Below, one piece after another: positions 34,251-63,470 of a stretch of DNA of 64,000 bases; the first letter of the stretch is position 1; each line of letters opens with the position of its first letter. Under the pieces are notes generated by a model, which was not told where the DNA came from, made no database searches, and saw only the letters and a list, made by a program, of their open reading frames with translations. A program made the position numbers and the translations under genes. The DNA comes from Acanthochromis polyacanthus (taxonomy: Eukaryota; Chordata; Actinopteri; Pomacentridae): the NCBI RefSeq assembly GCF_021347895.1, contig NC_067113.1, positions 6,057,489 through 6,121,488 of the forward strand. The letters are read 5' to 3'.

Positions 34251-34852
34251 GAAACATTCATTTAATTCTGTTCTGGGTATAAAAGCACTGCTCCATTGTG
34301 GGATATGAGCTGCTCCGTTATTTAGCTAATAGAAAAAGTACAATAAGAAACTCCATGTAACCACAAAGGAAATTCAAATCAGTAGTTTGTTCTGTCTTAT
34401 CAGAGGAAACCTGCTTATTTAGTCCAGGAAAGTGTCTTCACATAACATTAAAATGCTTCTTTGGCTGAAGCAAACACAGGTTACTGCTGCTGGATGTAGC
34501 TGTAGTTTTATCACTACATTTGTGGTGTTTTAATCTGGTATTCATCAATAATGGAGCCAGTTTGAAGGCAGATTTAGTCCCTACAGCGATAATGTGCAGC
34601 ACAATTTACAGCAACAAAATGACAACCAGCCTGATATACTTAATTTCTGAAATCTTTCCAGTAAACACAATAAAAAATGTATTCCAACTGCATTGACACA
34701 GAAGCTTTACAGTTTAATTAAAAGGATCTGCTTCACTCTGGTCTGATAATTTAACAGAATTTGAAATATTCTTTGAAGCGGTCGTTGAAAAAGTGCCACA
34801 ATTCATGGCATGTAATTAAAAAAAACTCACTAACTGACTGACAGGGACTCAC

Positions 34853-34986
34853 TTGGCGTAGGTTTTTTCCAGCAGCGAGCTCCAGAACTTGTGTTTCTCC
34901 GGAGAGCTGAGGTAGATCAGATTGTTGTCCTGAGTGGGAAGCAGGTCATCGATCCTCACCTCCTCCCACTGACCGTACTGCCAGAA
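34853..34986 (-). pseudogene. Calpain relic exon: FWQYG block
   Basis: 44 codons plus AA, with donor AA/GTGAGT. Contains the conserved [13 protein letters not shown] and [13 protein letters not shown] words of calpain protease-core domain. The phase joins exactly to 31536 (AA+G giving Lys). Confidence 0.85.
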
Positions 34987-34999
34987 CTACACATCTTTC

Positions 35000-35340
35000 C
35001 ATCCATTCTCCATATACCGCTTTATCCTCACTAGGGTCGCGGGGGGTGCTGGAGCCTATCCCAGCTGACTCGGGCGAAGGGAGGGGACACCCTGGACAGG
35101 CTACATATACAGACAAACAATCACACTCACACCTACGGATAATTTAGAGTTATCAATTAACCTCAGCATATTTTTGGACTGTGGGAGGAAGCTGGAGTGC
35201 CCAGAGAAAACCCACGCATGCACAGGGAGAACATGCAAACTCCATGAGGAAAGATCCCAGGCCCAGGCCAGGATTTGAACTGGGGATCTTCCTGCTGCAA
35301 GGCGAAAGTGCTAACCACTAGTCCACTGTGCAGCCCCAGA
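35000..35340 (-). repeat. tRNA-derived SINE, near full length
   Basis: The minus strand starts GGGGCTGCACAGTGGACTAG with A box (TGGACTAGTGGTTAGC) and B box (AGTTCAAATCC). It carries the TTCTCCCTGTGCATGCGTGG body and ends with the CCCCGCGACCCTAGTGAGGA tail and GCGGTATATGGAG. Confidence 0.85.
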
Positions 35341-35344
35341 ACTA

Positions 35345-36180
35345 CACAGACAAAAAATATAATAAATACTAAAGACTGACTACAGAATAAGAATAAACTT
35401 AAAATATGACTTGAAGACAGGAAAAAGAAAATATAACAAACTAGACGCAACTAAATAAAAAATAGATAATAATGATTAAAATTTAAATTAAAAAATAAAT
35501 AGAAACAACAGATTAAATGAAATAAAATAGCAAAAAATAAAAATATGAATTAAAGTTGAGAAAATATTAATATTAGAATTAATAAAATAAAATAATTAAA
35601 AATCTATTAAAATTAAATAAAAATCTAAAACCAAAAAATATTAAAAGAAGAATTGATATAATAAAATAAATAACAAACATAAGAAAAATTTAAGACAAAT
35701 ATGATTTTAAAAAACAAAAAAGGAAAATATTTTTTAAAATTGCATTCAAATTAAATATAATTAAGTGAAAAATAAAGATAATTAATTAATTCAAATTGAA
35801 ATTAAAAATAAATAATAATGCAATAATGAAACAACAGATTTCATGAAAATAAAAACAAATAAAAATCTGAATTAAAAAGTAAAACAAATATTAATATTAA
35901 TATGAATAAAAATAAAATACATAATGAAAAATCAAATATAAATATACATTAAAACAAGAAAAAGAAAATCTAACAAATTAAATTAGAATTAAATAAAACA
36001 AATATATAATTTAAATAAAAAATAAATCTAATGTAATGAAGAAATGACAGATTACATCAAATAAAACAAAATAATAAAATAAAAATTGGAATTAAAAAAG
36101 AGAAAACACTGTTAGAATGCACAAAATAGTATAAATAAAAAATAATAAAAATTAAATAAAAATATGAATTGAAACATGAA
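35345..36180 (+). repeat. A-rich low-complexity tract (AAATAAAA-like)
   Basis: Over 800 bp composed mainly of ATAAA/AAATTAA words with almost no C or G. No gene. Confidence 0.8.
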
Positions 36181-36181
36181 T

Positions 36182-36530
36182 AGGGGCCTGCTCAGTGGAG
36201 TAGTGGTTACCACTTTTGCCTTGCAGCAAGAAGATCCCTGGCTCGAATCCCGGGGTGGGGTTTGCATGTTCTCCCTGTGCATGCGCGGGTTTTCTCCGGG
36301 CACTCCGGCTTCCTCCCACAGTCCAAAAATATGCTGAGGTTAATTAATTACTCTACATTGCCCGTAGGTGTGAATGTGAGTGTGACTGTTTGTCTGTATA
36401 TGTAGCCCTGTGACAGACTGGCGACCTGTCCAGGGTGTCCCCTGCCTTCGCCTGAGTCAGCTGGGATAGACTCCAGCACCCCCCGCGACCCTAGTGAGGA
36501 TAAAGCGGTGTATAGAGGATGGATGGAAAC
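36182..36530 (+). repeat. tRNA-derived SINE, near full length
   Basis: GGGGCCTGCTCAGTGGAGTA…GGCTCGAATCCCGG head with A and B boxes, the shared body, and tail GCGGTGTATAGAGGATGGAT. Plus-strand counterpart of 35000-35340. Confidence 0.85.
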
Positions 36531-36639
36531 ATGAATAGACAAAACCATGTAAATAAGTGCATAAATAGATCCATCAGTAAATAAAATTCGTTCCAGAAAA
36601 AGAAAGTAAAATCCATCAAATCAATCAAAAGCCTGACTA

Positions 36640-37030
36640 ATGTTAAATTGTGTTATATTATATTATATTGTGTTAAATTATATTATGTTAAATTATCTTA
36701 TGTTATGTTAAATTATGTTATGTTACATTATTTTATATTGTGTCAAAATTATATTATGTTAGGTTATATTATATTTTATTGTGTTAAACTATATTGTGTT
36801 ATATTATATTATGTTATATCATATTATGGTATATTGTGTTAAATTATATTATGTTATATTATGTTATATTATATCATATTCAGTGAAATTATATTATGTT
36901 ATATTATGTTGTGTTAAATTATATTATGTTAAGTTATGTTATATTATATTGTTTTAAATGATATGATGTTATGTTATATTATGTTATATAGTGTTAAATT
37001 ATATATTATATTCTATTATATTGTGTTAAA
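36640..37030 (+). repeat. TTATATTATG-type AT minisatellite
   Basis: Irregular tandem repeats of TTATATTATGTTA/GTGTTAAATTATA over ~390 bp. Confidence 0.85.
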
Positions 37031-37779
37031 TTTGGTTCAAGTTTGTTCATGTAGTTGCTTTTAATAGGCCAGAGGTTTCGTTTCCTGTATTACAATAGCA
37101 TTGATCAATAAAGTCAGGAAAAAATAAAAAAGTAAAGACAAACATTGCAGCACTAATTGACAACATGCCTCATTTCACATATATGAGGTGCAAAATGCTT
37201 TTTGATATCTTCCCATAGAGACAAATTAAATAATAAGGAGATGTCATAGAATACATTTGATTAATGTAATGGTGTAGAATGCAGCAACAATTTAAAATCC
37301 AGCCATGCATATGCTGTTGTAATGCAGGTTTTGCTTTGCCTTCCATGTAGTGTCAAAAAGCAAAAGGCACTGGTACTGGTACTCCTGGTTTACCGGGATG
37401 GGGTTCGATTCCCTGCGGTGCCTTGCTAATTTTGACTTAAACATGAGAGGTGCTGAAATGTGTTATCAGCTATTTAGCTATTAACTGTTAATAATTTAAA
37501 TAATAGCAGCACAACATTCAAGTAGATAAATGTGTCACACAATCAAATGTGTCATGTCTTCTTGGCGGTTAGTGGCATTATGGAAATACAGTGGCAACAT
37601 GACTGAATATTAGCTTGTAGATGTAGTCAGTGTGAGTACCTTTTTTTGCATCTTGATGTGCTATATATGCCATCAAAATTTGGTGGATGTAATTGAAAGG
37701 ACCTGGCAATAATAGATTTTCCAAATATTGCACGGTGCGCTGTTGAGCCATTTTGCCACACATTTGTGCACGTTCCCTA

Positions 37780-38137
37780 CAAGATCCAATATTTTCCAGT
37801 TGGGAAGTCTGTGCAAATCTTCAGGCATGGCGCCATGTGACAGCGAGGGATTGGAGAATTGACATACCACTAATCCATCACTTCCTGTTTCATGACAAGA
37901 CATGCCAGGTGGTGCTATGACTGTGAATATATATCGACTAATGGATGTGATTAGGCCTGGACTCTGATCACACATGTATGGTTTAAGGAAGATTGGAGCA
38001 TTTACAATGTAGTTAGACAACACTTCCTATTTCATAGCGAGAAATCCAAAATGGCCACCAGATGGCACTATGATAGTGATTATGACCGGACTCTAATCAC
38101 ACATGTAAAGTTTGAGGCAGATTGGAGCATGTACAGG
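37780..38137 (+). repeat. ~150-bp tandem repeat array, left part
   Basis: Units contain ACAGCACTTCCTGTTTCATG, CAAAATGGCCGCCAG, CACTATGA and GACTCTGATCACACATGTA. About two units lie before the array is interrupted by the P-like element; it resumes at 40025. Confidence 0.7.
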
Positions 38138-38435
38138 CATAGACATATAAAAAGAGTAGACGCTGCATCGACCGCTACTGCCTATTGAGGCTGACGAGCG
38201 GTGGGGCCGCCGTCTTGGACTGGTCACCCACTCCACTCCGCGCTGTTTGACAGCGCATTTAATCCATCTTAACTCTGAATATTAAACTGATTTTCACGCT
38301 TTTTAAAATGTTTTTATTTGCTGCAAACTTCATACATGTATCTATGATACAGGACAAATGGTTCAGTGTATTTTAATATTCATAGCGGGATTACCAGTAA
38401 CAGAATATTCTGATATTAAGCTCGACTGTACACAG

Positions 38436-38560
38436 ATAGAGCTGCACAGTGAAGTAGTGGTTAGCACTTTTGCCTAGCAGCAAAAAGATCCCTGGTTCAA
38501 ATCCTGGGGTGGGCCTGGGATCTTTCTGCATGGAGTTTGCATGTTCTCCCTGTGCATATA
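38436..38560 (+). repeat. tRNA-derived SINE head inside the P-like element
   Basis: GAGCTGCACAGTGAAGTAGT…CTGGTTCAAATCCTGG…GGAGTTTGCATGTTCTCCC; truncated after the body start. Confidence 0.75.
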
Positions 38561-38718
38561 TAGACTATCAATATAATTCATACATATATATTTAAAAAGA
38601 TATATATCAGAAAATGTACAAAGCAGAGAGAATAAAATGTAATGTAAATGTAAATTCCCAAGTTAACACAAGAACATGACATCCCTACCACATTTACACA
38701 TGTACAAACGTTTTACAG

Positions 38719-39018
38719 TTAAAACCAATGAAAGAGGACGGTTTTGCAGAGCTTCTTTCTTGTGCTCCCTTTCTGCAGGTCAAGACAGGCAAGTTTGGCA
38801 ATATGGTGCAGCCTTATCTTGAGAAACACGGACACAACCAATGACAACAAGCCGGAATGATGGCTGTCGATACCAAATTGTGTTTCTTCAATGTGCTCCT
38901 CAAGCAGGAAAACATCCTCCGTTCCAATCTCCTCCCAGACGATGTGTGTGACTGTTGACACCTTTGGATCTTGCTTTGTTGAAGCCTGGCGAATCACCCT
39001 CTCTGCAACTCTCAGCAC
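38719..39018 (-). pseudogene. C-terminal fragment of a P/THAP9-type transposase
   Basis: About 100 open codons on the minus strand: THIVWEEIGTEDVFLLEEHI, then GLLSLVVSVFLKIRLHHIAK and RKKLCKTVLFHWF-stop. The block of a helical segment, LRLHHxxK and a basic KL(T/C)K end resembles the C-termini of P-element-derived transposases as I recall them. It supports the P-type call made from the TIR and TSD. There is no upstream catalytic region, so it is non-functional. Confidence 0.45.
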
Positions 39019-40024
39019 CTTATAATAATAATTATTATTATAATAATAATAAAAATAATTAGATTTATATAGCGCTTTACACAGTGCTAAGACACTTTAC
39101 AGTACTGAGAAAATAAAGAACAAAGCAACTTTAACATGCAAAGATAAAAAAAAACAAGATTATAAAATCAAACATTCACTGTGCCTTGTGATGGAATCAG
39201 TAGGCCGTCATTGTTTTTCAGAGCTAGAAGGTGGTAGCTCTCGTCAAATGATGATGGTACAGCATCTCTGACCAAGCTTGCACGGCACACATCACATCAC
39301 CTTCAAAATGAAAACTGAAGATTTGGGAGAGTCTATACAAAAACATCTTACAAAAGAGGTCAAGAGGTTTACTTCCTTCAAATTTCTTCCAACCTTTCTT
39401 CAAGAAAACTCCTATTTTGATGCATATCTGTTGATAATGAACCAAAACTGCTTAAACTGTGAATAACCTTGTTTGCAAACTATTCTACAGTCAGATGTTC
39501 AGTTGTCTGTATTTTTAAGTAAGTGGGTGGGTATGACACATTAGAGGTAGCTTACTGTTGTTAGGGTGAATTACATGTGAACATTACAGTCTGTGCCACC
39601 TGTGTAAAATTCGCTGGTCAATGTTATACCAGTAATATTTGTTTTAGCTTTTCTGTGTCAGTTGTAATCTAAGTCAGTGTTATGGAATATGACTTATAAA
39701 GTCTCAGTTCACAGACGGGTCAACACCGGCACTAAACATAGCCTAGCTAGCTGGCCACGATTTCGCTGGTGGGCATAAATACAGTACAGTAATATTCGAT
39801 TCACAAAATACAACCAATAGTAATGCTCAATCTTACTTGTGAAAAGTAATCTCTCGTGCCCTGTTTTCGACGATCCGGCGATTTGAACACGAACATGCGG
39901 CACAGTGCTCTGGCATCTGGTTCTTTCTGCTGCTGAACTGTAAGTACGATGATCGGTCCAAGATGGCGGCCGCATTTCTTGCACCCCAGCAACCAATGCG
40001 GCGTCTACTCTTTATATGTCTATG

Positions 40025-40560
40025 TGTACAGGCTAGTTAGACAGCACTTCCTGTTTCATGGTGAGACATCCAAAATGGTGGCCAGATGTCACTATCACTT
40101 TTACTGTATATTGGTCTATGGAACTGATCGGGAAGGACTCTGATCACACATGTAAAATTTCAGATTGATTGGTGCATGCACAGGATAGTTACACAGCACT
40201 TCCTGTTTAATGGTGAGAAACCCAAAATTGCCGCCAGGTGTCACATGGATATGATTAGGGCCAGACTCTGATGACACTTGTAAAATTTGAGACAGATTGG
40301 AGCATGTACAGGCTAGATAGACAGCACTTCCCGTTTCGTGGTGAGGCATTCAAAATGGCCGCCGGGTGGCACTATGATTGTCAGTGTATATCGACCTGTG
40401 GATATGATTGGGGCCGAACTCTGATCACACATGTAAAGTTTCAAGCAGTTTGGAGCATGTACAGGCTAGTTAGACAGCACTTCCTGTTTCGCGGCGAGGC
40501 ATTCAAAATAGCGGCATTCCTTGGGTCGCCATTTCTACGCCCTCAGGCTTTTGCAGAGTG
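40025..40560 (+). repeat. ~150-bp tandem repeat array, right part
   Basis: At least four units start near 40025, 40183, 40303 and 40454 (CATGTACAGGCTAGTTAGAC then AGCACTTCCTGTTTC(A/G)(T/C)GG), each with CAAAAT(G/A)GC(C/G)GC. It is continuous with 37780-38137 once the P-like element is removed. Confidence 0.8.
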
Positions 40561-42170
40561 TTTCGATAACTTTTGATTACCCATGACTGGAGTACATCCT
40601 GACCAAATTTCAGCTCTCTCTCCGTGTTAGTGTGTTTGAGTTTATAGCTTTTGAAAATGTCCAATGTAACCCTAATAAGTAGGCTGGTGTAATTTACACA
40701 TTTAATATGAAGAGCAACTTGGTGCCATGTTTTGTTTTTTTCTCAACAAAAACTGATAGCGTGCCTGAACATATCGCCGTGTAATTATAGCACTGATACG
40801 AAAAATCTAGCTTAAACTCAGATTACTGCTATCTGCATAAATAATCAAAACAATCCATCACATTCTACATGTTTATTGAAAGATCAAAAGAACAAAGTTT
40901 GTATTATGATAAGATCAAAAAATAAATATGACAGTAGCTCTAATGGACTTACTAACCCTTTGTATGACTGTGAATACAAATCCTAAACCTTACTTTACCT
41001 TTTGTTAAAGCAAAAAGACTGGCAAAAATATCTTCTCTGTGAACTGAACGGTTTCCCATTTCCATACTAAATACTAGCAAGCTTTGAGTATACAGTTCAC
41101 AAACATGACAAAGTAAATCAGTCAACAAAACAAGCAAGTTATTTTTCATTAAATATCTCCAAAGCTTCATACTAAAACAATCAGCAAGACATATTATATC
41201 CAGCAGGGGAAAGAAAATACATACATCTACATAAGTATTGTATCTGTGTATGAAAAGTTACCTCAGGTAATTCATTTTATGGCACTTCATACTTTACTGC
41301 TGTACCATTTACTCCACTACACTTATCTGACAGAAGTAGTAACTGCTTTTTAGAATAAGATGTTCCATAATGATGCATGGTAATGTATAACAGGACTCTG
41401 TGACACTCACAGTCTATGGAGTTAGTAAATAGTGTGGAATTGGGATAAGTTCATGTTCTCACAAGGCTAAACGTATGAACAGATATCCATGCACAGATTT
41501 GTGATGTGATAAAGATGAACTGTGCAACAGGGATGACCCAGTTTGTACTGAACTGGAATGAATAGCTTTTTTTGCTGCCCCTCAGTGGACAGAGGAGCTG
41601 TATTTAGATTTAGAGTAAACAGAGACTTCATCCACTGGCCCGCTGGTGTGGAAACAGGTTTGTGCCAATTGTGATGACGATCAAATGAAGAATGTTTAGC
41701 ATCACTTAATCATACTGCTTCATTACAGACATTGATCAAAAATAACATATAAAAAGATTTTTCATTGTAAAGCATTGTCATTTGACTGACTTGAACAAGC
41801 CTAAGCATAGCTTAATCACATAAAACTTTTTTTAATCATAAAATCTTTTAAAAATCCATTCATGTGTCTTATGAGGCATAAAATATTACAAATACATCTT
41901 CTGCCTCAAATATTATACAAGATAGAGCTGGGGTGATGCTTTAGTACATGAGTTATACCAGACCTCTAATGTGCTAAAACCAAGATTTCCATTTTCTGGC
42001 CAGTGGTGAGGTGTGTACTTTCTGTAGTAGCACTTCCAGCACTCTCTTTGGCAGTTTGTATTCTCTTTCAAAAGTGCAACACATTCAATATTCCCCTGCA
42101 TTCAGACGGAGTAGTTCTTTTTCAAATAGTACAGGCACAGAGACTCATATCCTGCCTTTATCGGTATATA
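40561..42170. other. Intergenic, no gene seen
   Basis: AT-rich unique-looking sequence between the tandem array and the dead Tc1. No phase-consistent exon, in particular no calpain catalytic-Cys exon, was recognised. Confidence 0.35.
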
Positions 42171-43356
42171 CACGACCACTTTATTAGGTACACCTGTTCA
42201 ATTGCTTGTTAACGCATAGAGCTAATCAGCCAATCACATGACTGCAACTCAATGCATTTAGACATGTAGGCATGTTCAAGACAACCTGCTGAAGTTCAAA
42301 CCGGATTTAAGTGACTTTGAATGTGACATGGTTGATGGTGCCACACGGGCTGGTTTGAGTATTTCAGAAAACACTGATCTACTGCGATTTTCACGCAAAA
42401 CCATCTCGAGGGTTTACAGAGAATGGTCCGAAAGAGAGACAACATCTAGTGAGCGGCAGTTGTATGAATGGAAATGCCTTGCTGATGTTAGAGGTCAGAG
42501 GAGAATGGGCAGACTGATTGGAGATGATAGAAAGGCAACAGTAAGTCAAATAACCACTTGTTACAACCAAGGAATGCAGAATACTGTCTCTGAACTACGA
42601 CACGTCTAACCTTGAAGAAGATGGGCTACAGCAGCAGAAGACCACACCGGGTACCACTCCTGTCAGCTACGAACAGGAAACTGAGACTACAATTTGCACA
42701 AGCTCAATAAAATCGGACAATAGACGATTGGAAAAATGTTGCCTGGTCTGATGAGTCTCGATTTCATCTACGACATTCAGATGGTCAGAATTTGATGTAA
42801 ACAACATGAAAACATGGATCCATCCTGCCTTGTATCAACTGTTCAGGCTGCTGGTGGTGATGTAGTGGTCTGGGGTATATTTTCTTGGCGCACTTTGGAC
42901 CCCTTGGTAACAACTGAGCATCATTTAGATGCCATGGCCTACCTGAGTATTGTTGCTAACCATGTCCATCCCTTTATGACCGCAGTGGACCATCTTCTGA
43001 TGGCTACTTCCAGCAGGATAACACACCATGTCACAAAGCTCAAATCATTTCACACCGGTTTCTTGAACATGACAATCAGTTCACTTTACAGTAGTCCAAT
43101 AGCCTCCACAGTCACCAGATCTCAGTCCAATAGAACCTTTGGGATGTGGTGGAATGTGAGATTTGCATCATGGATGTTCACCCGAAAAATCTGCAGCAAC
43201 TGCATGATGCTATCATGTCAATATGGACCAAAATCTCTGAGGAACGTTTCCAACACCTTGTTGGAAGTATGACACCAAGAATTAAGGCAATTCTGAAGGC
43301 AAAAGGGGGTCCAAGCATTCATTAGCAAAGTGTACCTAATGAAGTGGCCATTCACT
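42171..43356 (+). mobile_element. Degenerate Tc1-family transposon
   Basis: Ends CCACTTTATTAGGTACACCT and GTGTACCTAATGAAGTGGCC form the TIR of a well-known fish Tc1 family. The plus-strand transposase begins MVDGATRAGLSISENTDLLR (42328) and is open to 42609. It then continues only in shifted frames (VVVWGIFSW near 42860; the region coding the final acidic residue is scrambled). Inactive copy. Confidence 0.85.
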
Positions 43357-44627
43357 GGCCAGCCACACACACACATGCGCGCACACACATTTATATATAC
43401 TTCAGCTCCACTAACTCCTGTTTTTATTAACAGCCTGAAGCAGCTTTGCTTTAATCATCTCCATCTGTGTTAACTGCAATTCACTGTGCATCCATATATC
43501 CATAGTATGTATCTTTATCTACAAAGAGTGCTGTACAGTCATATAGCCTTACAAGGTCAGTTTGGTCAGCTTTTCACAGCAATAAACCAAAAACCTCCAT
43601 AGTCTTTACAGAAGAACACATCTGTAATGGAATATCAGGGTCACTGCTGGGACATTTCGAGAATACATTTGTCACATTTCAACAAATGTAGCACTGTTAT
43701 CAGGCTAAAGTTTTAGCTTTGGACAAATAATTTTAAATACTATTGAAAGAAAGTTCAGCTTCACTTTACATGGACAAATTCTCAACATTAAGAGATTAAG
43801 TTGTCATTTTACAAGAAGAAATTATATCATGAAAATGTCTTCATTTTACCAAAAAGCTTTACGTAAATTATTTTAACTGTATGACATTTTCCCAAAATTA
43901 TATTTTTTAATAATATGACTTTAATAATTAGAGGAAATCATTAGAAAAATAATAGTTTTCTGTGAAATTACAAATTACAACAAAATACGAGTTTTCTTTG
44001 TAAAACTACATCTTTATTGTTAAAATACAATGAATTGTATGCAACATCACAAATTTATTCGTATATTGTTTTGTAAAAGTAAACCATTTATTGTTTTTTT
44101 AAACAATATTTTATTTCATTTTCTTGTAAAACCACAGCCTTATTTTAATATTAAGAATTGGGATGAATTACATTCGGGCTTTGACATCATTTTGACCTTT
44201 TTCACAAAATGCTGTAACCTAATTTTTGACATATTACATATAAATGTTTTCTCATAATCTTGCAATTTGAGACTTGGAATGTTGTATATCACCCTAAAAC
44301 TCTGACTTTTGTCACATGTTTCTGTTTTTCATAATTTCAGGTGTCTTTTTCACCAGCAGTGATCCTTATACTGCCACACAGACCACTTTCAGCAACATTA
44401 AAAGTTAAAAAGAAAAAACATTAAACTAAGCTTTACTGCTCTGAAATATACATCTTTAAAATGCCTTCATTTAATCTTGAGAAAAATCAGTGTAATGAAA
44501 CAGAGTGCAGAGTGGCAGTTGAGCTGAATGTGTACATGTTTACGTGTACATTTATTCAAAAAGCACATATTTGTAACTGACAAAGTTCACTTTATAGCAG
44601 TAACTGTGTGCGTGTGCGTGTGCGTGC

Positions 44628-44660
<33 letters not shown>

Positions 44661-44675
44661 TGTGTGCGTGTGCAC
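43357..44675 (-). other. clmn 3' untranslated/downstream region
   Basis: Lies immediately downstream of the clmn stop codon. Contains a GT-rich microsatellite (44605-44670) and several minus-strand AATAAA-type words; the true polyadenylation site cannot be chosen by eye. Confidence 0.35.
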
Positions 44676-61776
<17,101 letters not shown>

Positions 61777-62529
61777 CTGCAACACAGACAGAGGAGAGAG
61801 AGAGAAGAAAAGATTGAGTCATCGTTACATTTAAGCCAAAGTACTCAAAGAAGCATGCAAAAATACAACCAAAGGCTGATCTGGATGACGACACCTGTGC
61901 TTTGGTTGAATTTAGTTGGGCTTGGAGGTGTAAGGAGATATCAGTCAAGCACAGTCTGCACAGATCCACATGGTCCTCAGAGGTCTCAACAGGCACAGTA
62001 AGTGAAATGCCCATGTAAGTCCTAACCTGAGCTGTCTAAACAATGAATTTATTTGAAGATATTGCTCTGCCATAGTAAAGTATCAGTCTGTATATTAGAA
62101 CTACAGTATATACACACACACATCTTGATGGTGATATTGCATTCTAAGTCACAAAATCTGAGCTCTTAAAGTTACATCATTTCAAGCAATGTCTGACAGA
62201 ATCATTAGATCCATTTGAAAAAATGTTCTGTCACATTAAACATATTTTGACATTAAATATTGTACATTTGGAAAATCTGGGATCTCCACTCCACACACAC
62301 TTCACTAAGTAAAACGTTTTTGTCATGATGAAACCACCAATGAGTCTGACGGGTGAAGAAAGTTAATGTGTCGATACACACCAATGACAAAATCCATCTG
62401 ACAGATTGTTAACACACAAACAATAAGTACAAAGTTTACATCATGTTTTATTAGAGTTATTATAGTCAGAGATCCAAAGAACGAATCATATATTTACTGC
62501 GCTAAAGAACGTGGCGGAGGTGATGTGAC

Positions 62530-63470
62530 GATCGTTGGTTTGTTACTCAAAAACAGACCAACAGGTTTGAATGATATTTTCAGGGAAGGTCAGAAATGAC
62601 ACAAAGACCAAGTGATTCGATTTTGGCAGCTTATAGTCTCCATCCACAGATTTGTTAAAGATTTCTATATCATTGCAAGATCACGGCACAGCGTCACTGT
62701 AACTATGACTGCAAGTGAACCCTCAATTCCCACTGCCCGCTACATATTTCAGTCACGCGATTCAGTATTCGTACATAACGTACACATGCATAAAACACTG
62801 AAAATTATGCATGATGCAGTTACAGACTGGATAATACACAGTTAAATGAACAGTTAACTCAGTGATGCTGCTTAAAGTTGGGATCACGGCAGAGTTATGT
62901 GACGTTGGTTTATCTGTCTGTTCACATTACTCAGAAACGGACTAATGGATTTGGATAAAATTTTCAGGGAAGGTCAAAAATGACACAAGGACCAAGTGTT
63001 TAGATTTTGGCAGTGATGCAGCTTATAGTCTGGATCCACGGACTTGTTAAAGATTTCTGTATCATTGTGAGATGGCGTCACTGTAACCATGACAACAAGT
63101 GAATGCTACGTCAGCTGCCCGTTGACGGTTACATGATTGTGATACTACAACAAATTCACCGCTGTGGAACAACTGAATTAATTGTGTGGTGTTTCCAAGT
63201 CCCATCATATTTACGCTACATATATAGGTTGCACAATTCAGCATCTGTACACAACGTACACATGCATAACACACGCCTGTGCTCAGCACAAGGTCATTTT
63301 GTTTGTGGGTACATCTATATTAAATGGACACATTCTATGTTGTCGTGATTTCTGATTATCAATAACTAATTTCTACTGCATTTCTACAAAAAAATGCATT
63401 TCTGACAATGCCATAAGTTGGAATGAACAGCCTCGGTGGAGTACTGCGCTCTCTGAGTGCTTTTCTCGTC
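62530..63470 (+). repeat. Dispersed repeat, two partly tandem copies
   Basis: The module A(C/A)GGACCAACGGATTTG-like…TTTTCAGGGAAGGTCA…GATTTTGGCAG occurs at 62555-62640 and again at 62930-63020. It is followed by GTACACATGCATAA and GCTCAGCACAAGGTCATTTT, shared with 3500-3890 (-). It is an old repeat family upstream of clmn exon 2. Confidence 0.65.

Larger units (their letters stand above)
17848..34986 (-). pseudogene. Calpain gene relic: protease core part 2 and domain III, three frameshifts
   Basis: Minus-strand exons in order: 34853-34986 ([18 protein letters not shown]), 31365-31536 (GSYRALDMGF…DDMTGGVTE), 31143-31213 (catalytic His, HAYSLTAVEK), 30853-30944 (catalytic Asn, MNPWGNTEWQGPWS), 29772-29844 (PEWNTV, then VEEQQRLGRVRREDWEFW), 28262-28401 (GSWVPNITAGGP), 26719-26840 (NPQFYFILSE) and 18065-18276 (PPGRYIIVPSTSEPN, GDFLVRVLTEQ). 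A weak candidate linker exon is 17848-17893. Exon phases match, but 31143-31213 lacks one base, 29772-29844 carries a +1/-2 shift, and the 18.2-kb exon shifts frame. No catalytic-Cys exon was seen upstream to 44 kb and no penta-EF-hand exon downstream. It is a decayed intron-containing gene rather than a retrocopy; the calpain subtype is undetermined. Confidence 0.8.
38138..40024 (-). mobile_element. P-element-like transposon, 1887 bp, perfect 8-bp TSD
   Basis: Terminal repeats start CATAGACATATAAA and pair over ~28 bp (GAGTAGACGC shared, left arm with two extra A). Subterminal inverted words CCGCC(G/A)TCTTGGAC follow. The flanking TGTACAGG is duplicated exactly (38130-38137 and 40025-40032). 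P elements have 8-bp duplications and CAT-starting ends, and a C-terminal transposase-like fragment lies at 38719-39018 (-). Other minus-strand pieces (39224-39445, 39801-39992) may be earlier exons. The rest of the transposase is missing, and a SINE piece is inserted. It splits a tandem repeat array. Confidence 0.7.

Noticed and set aside
17848..34986. Calling the calpain a functional gene
   Set aside because: Three frameshifts at conserved blocks and missing Cys and EF-hand exons make a working protease unlikely.
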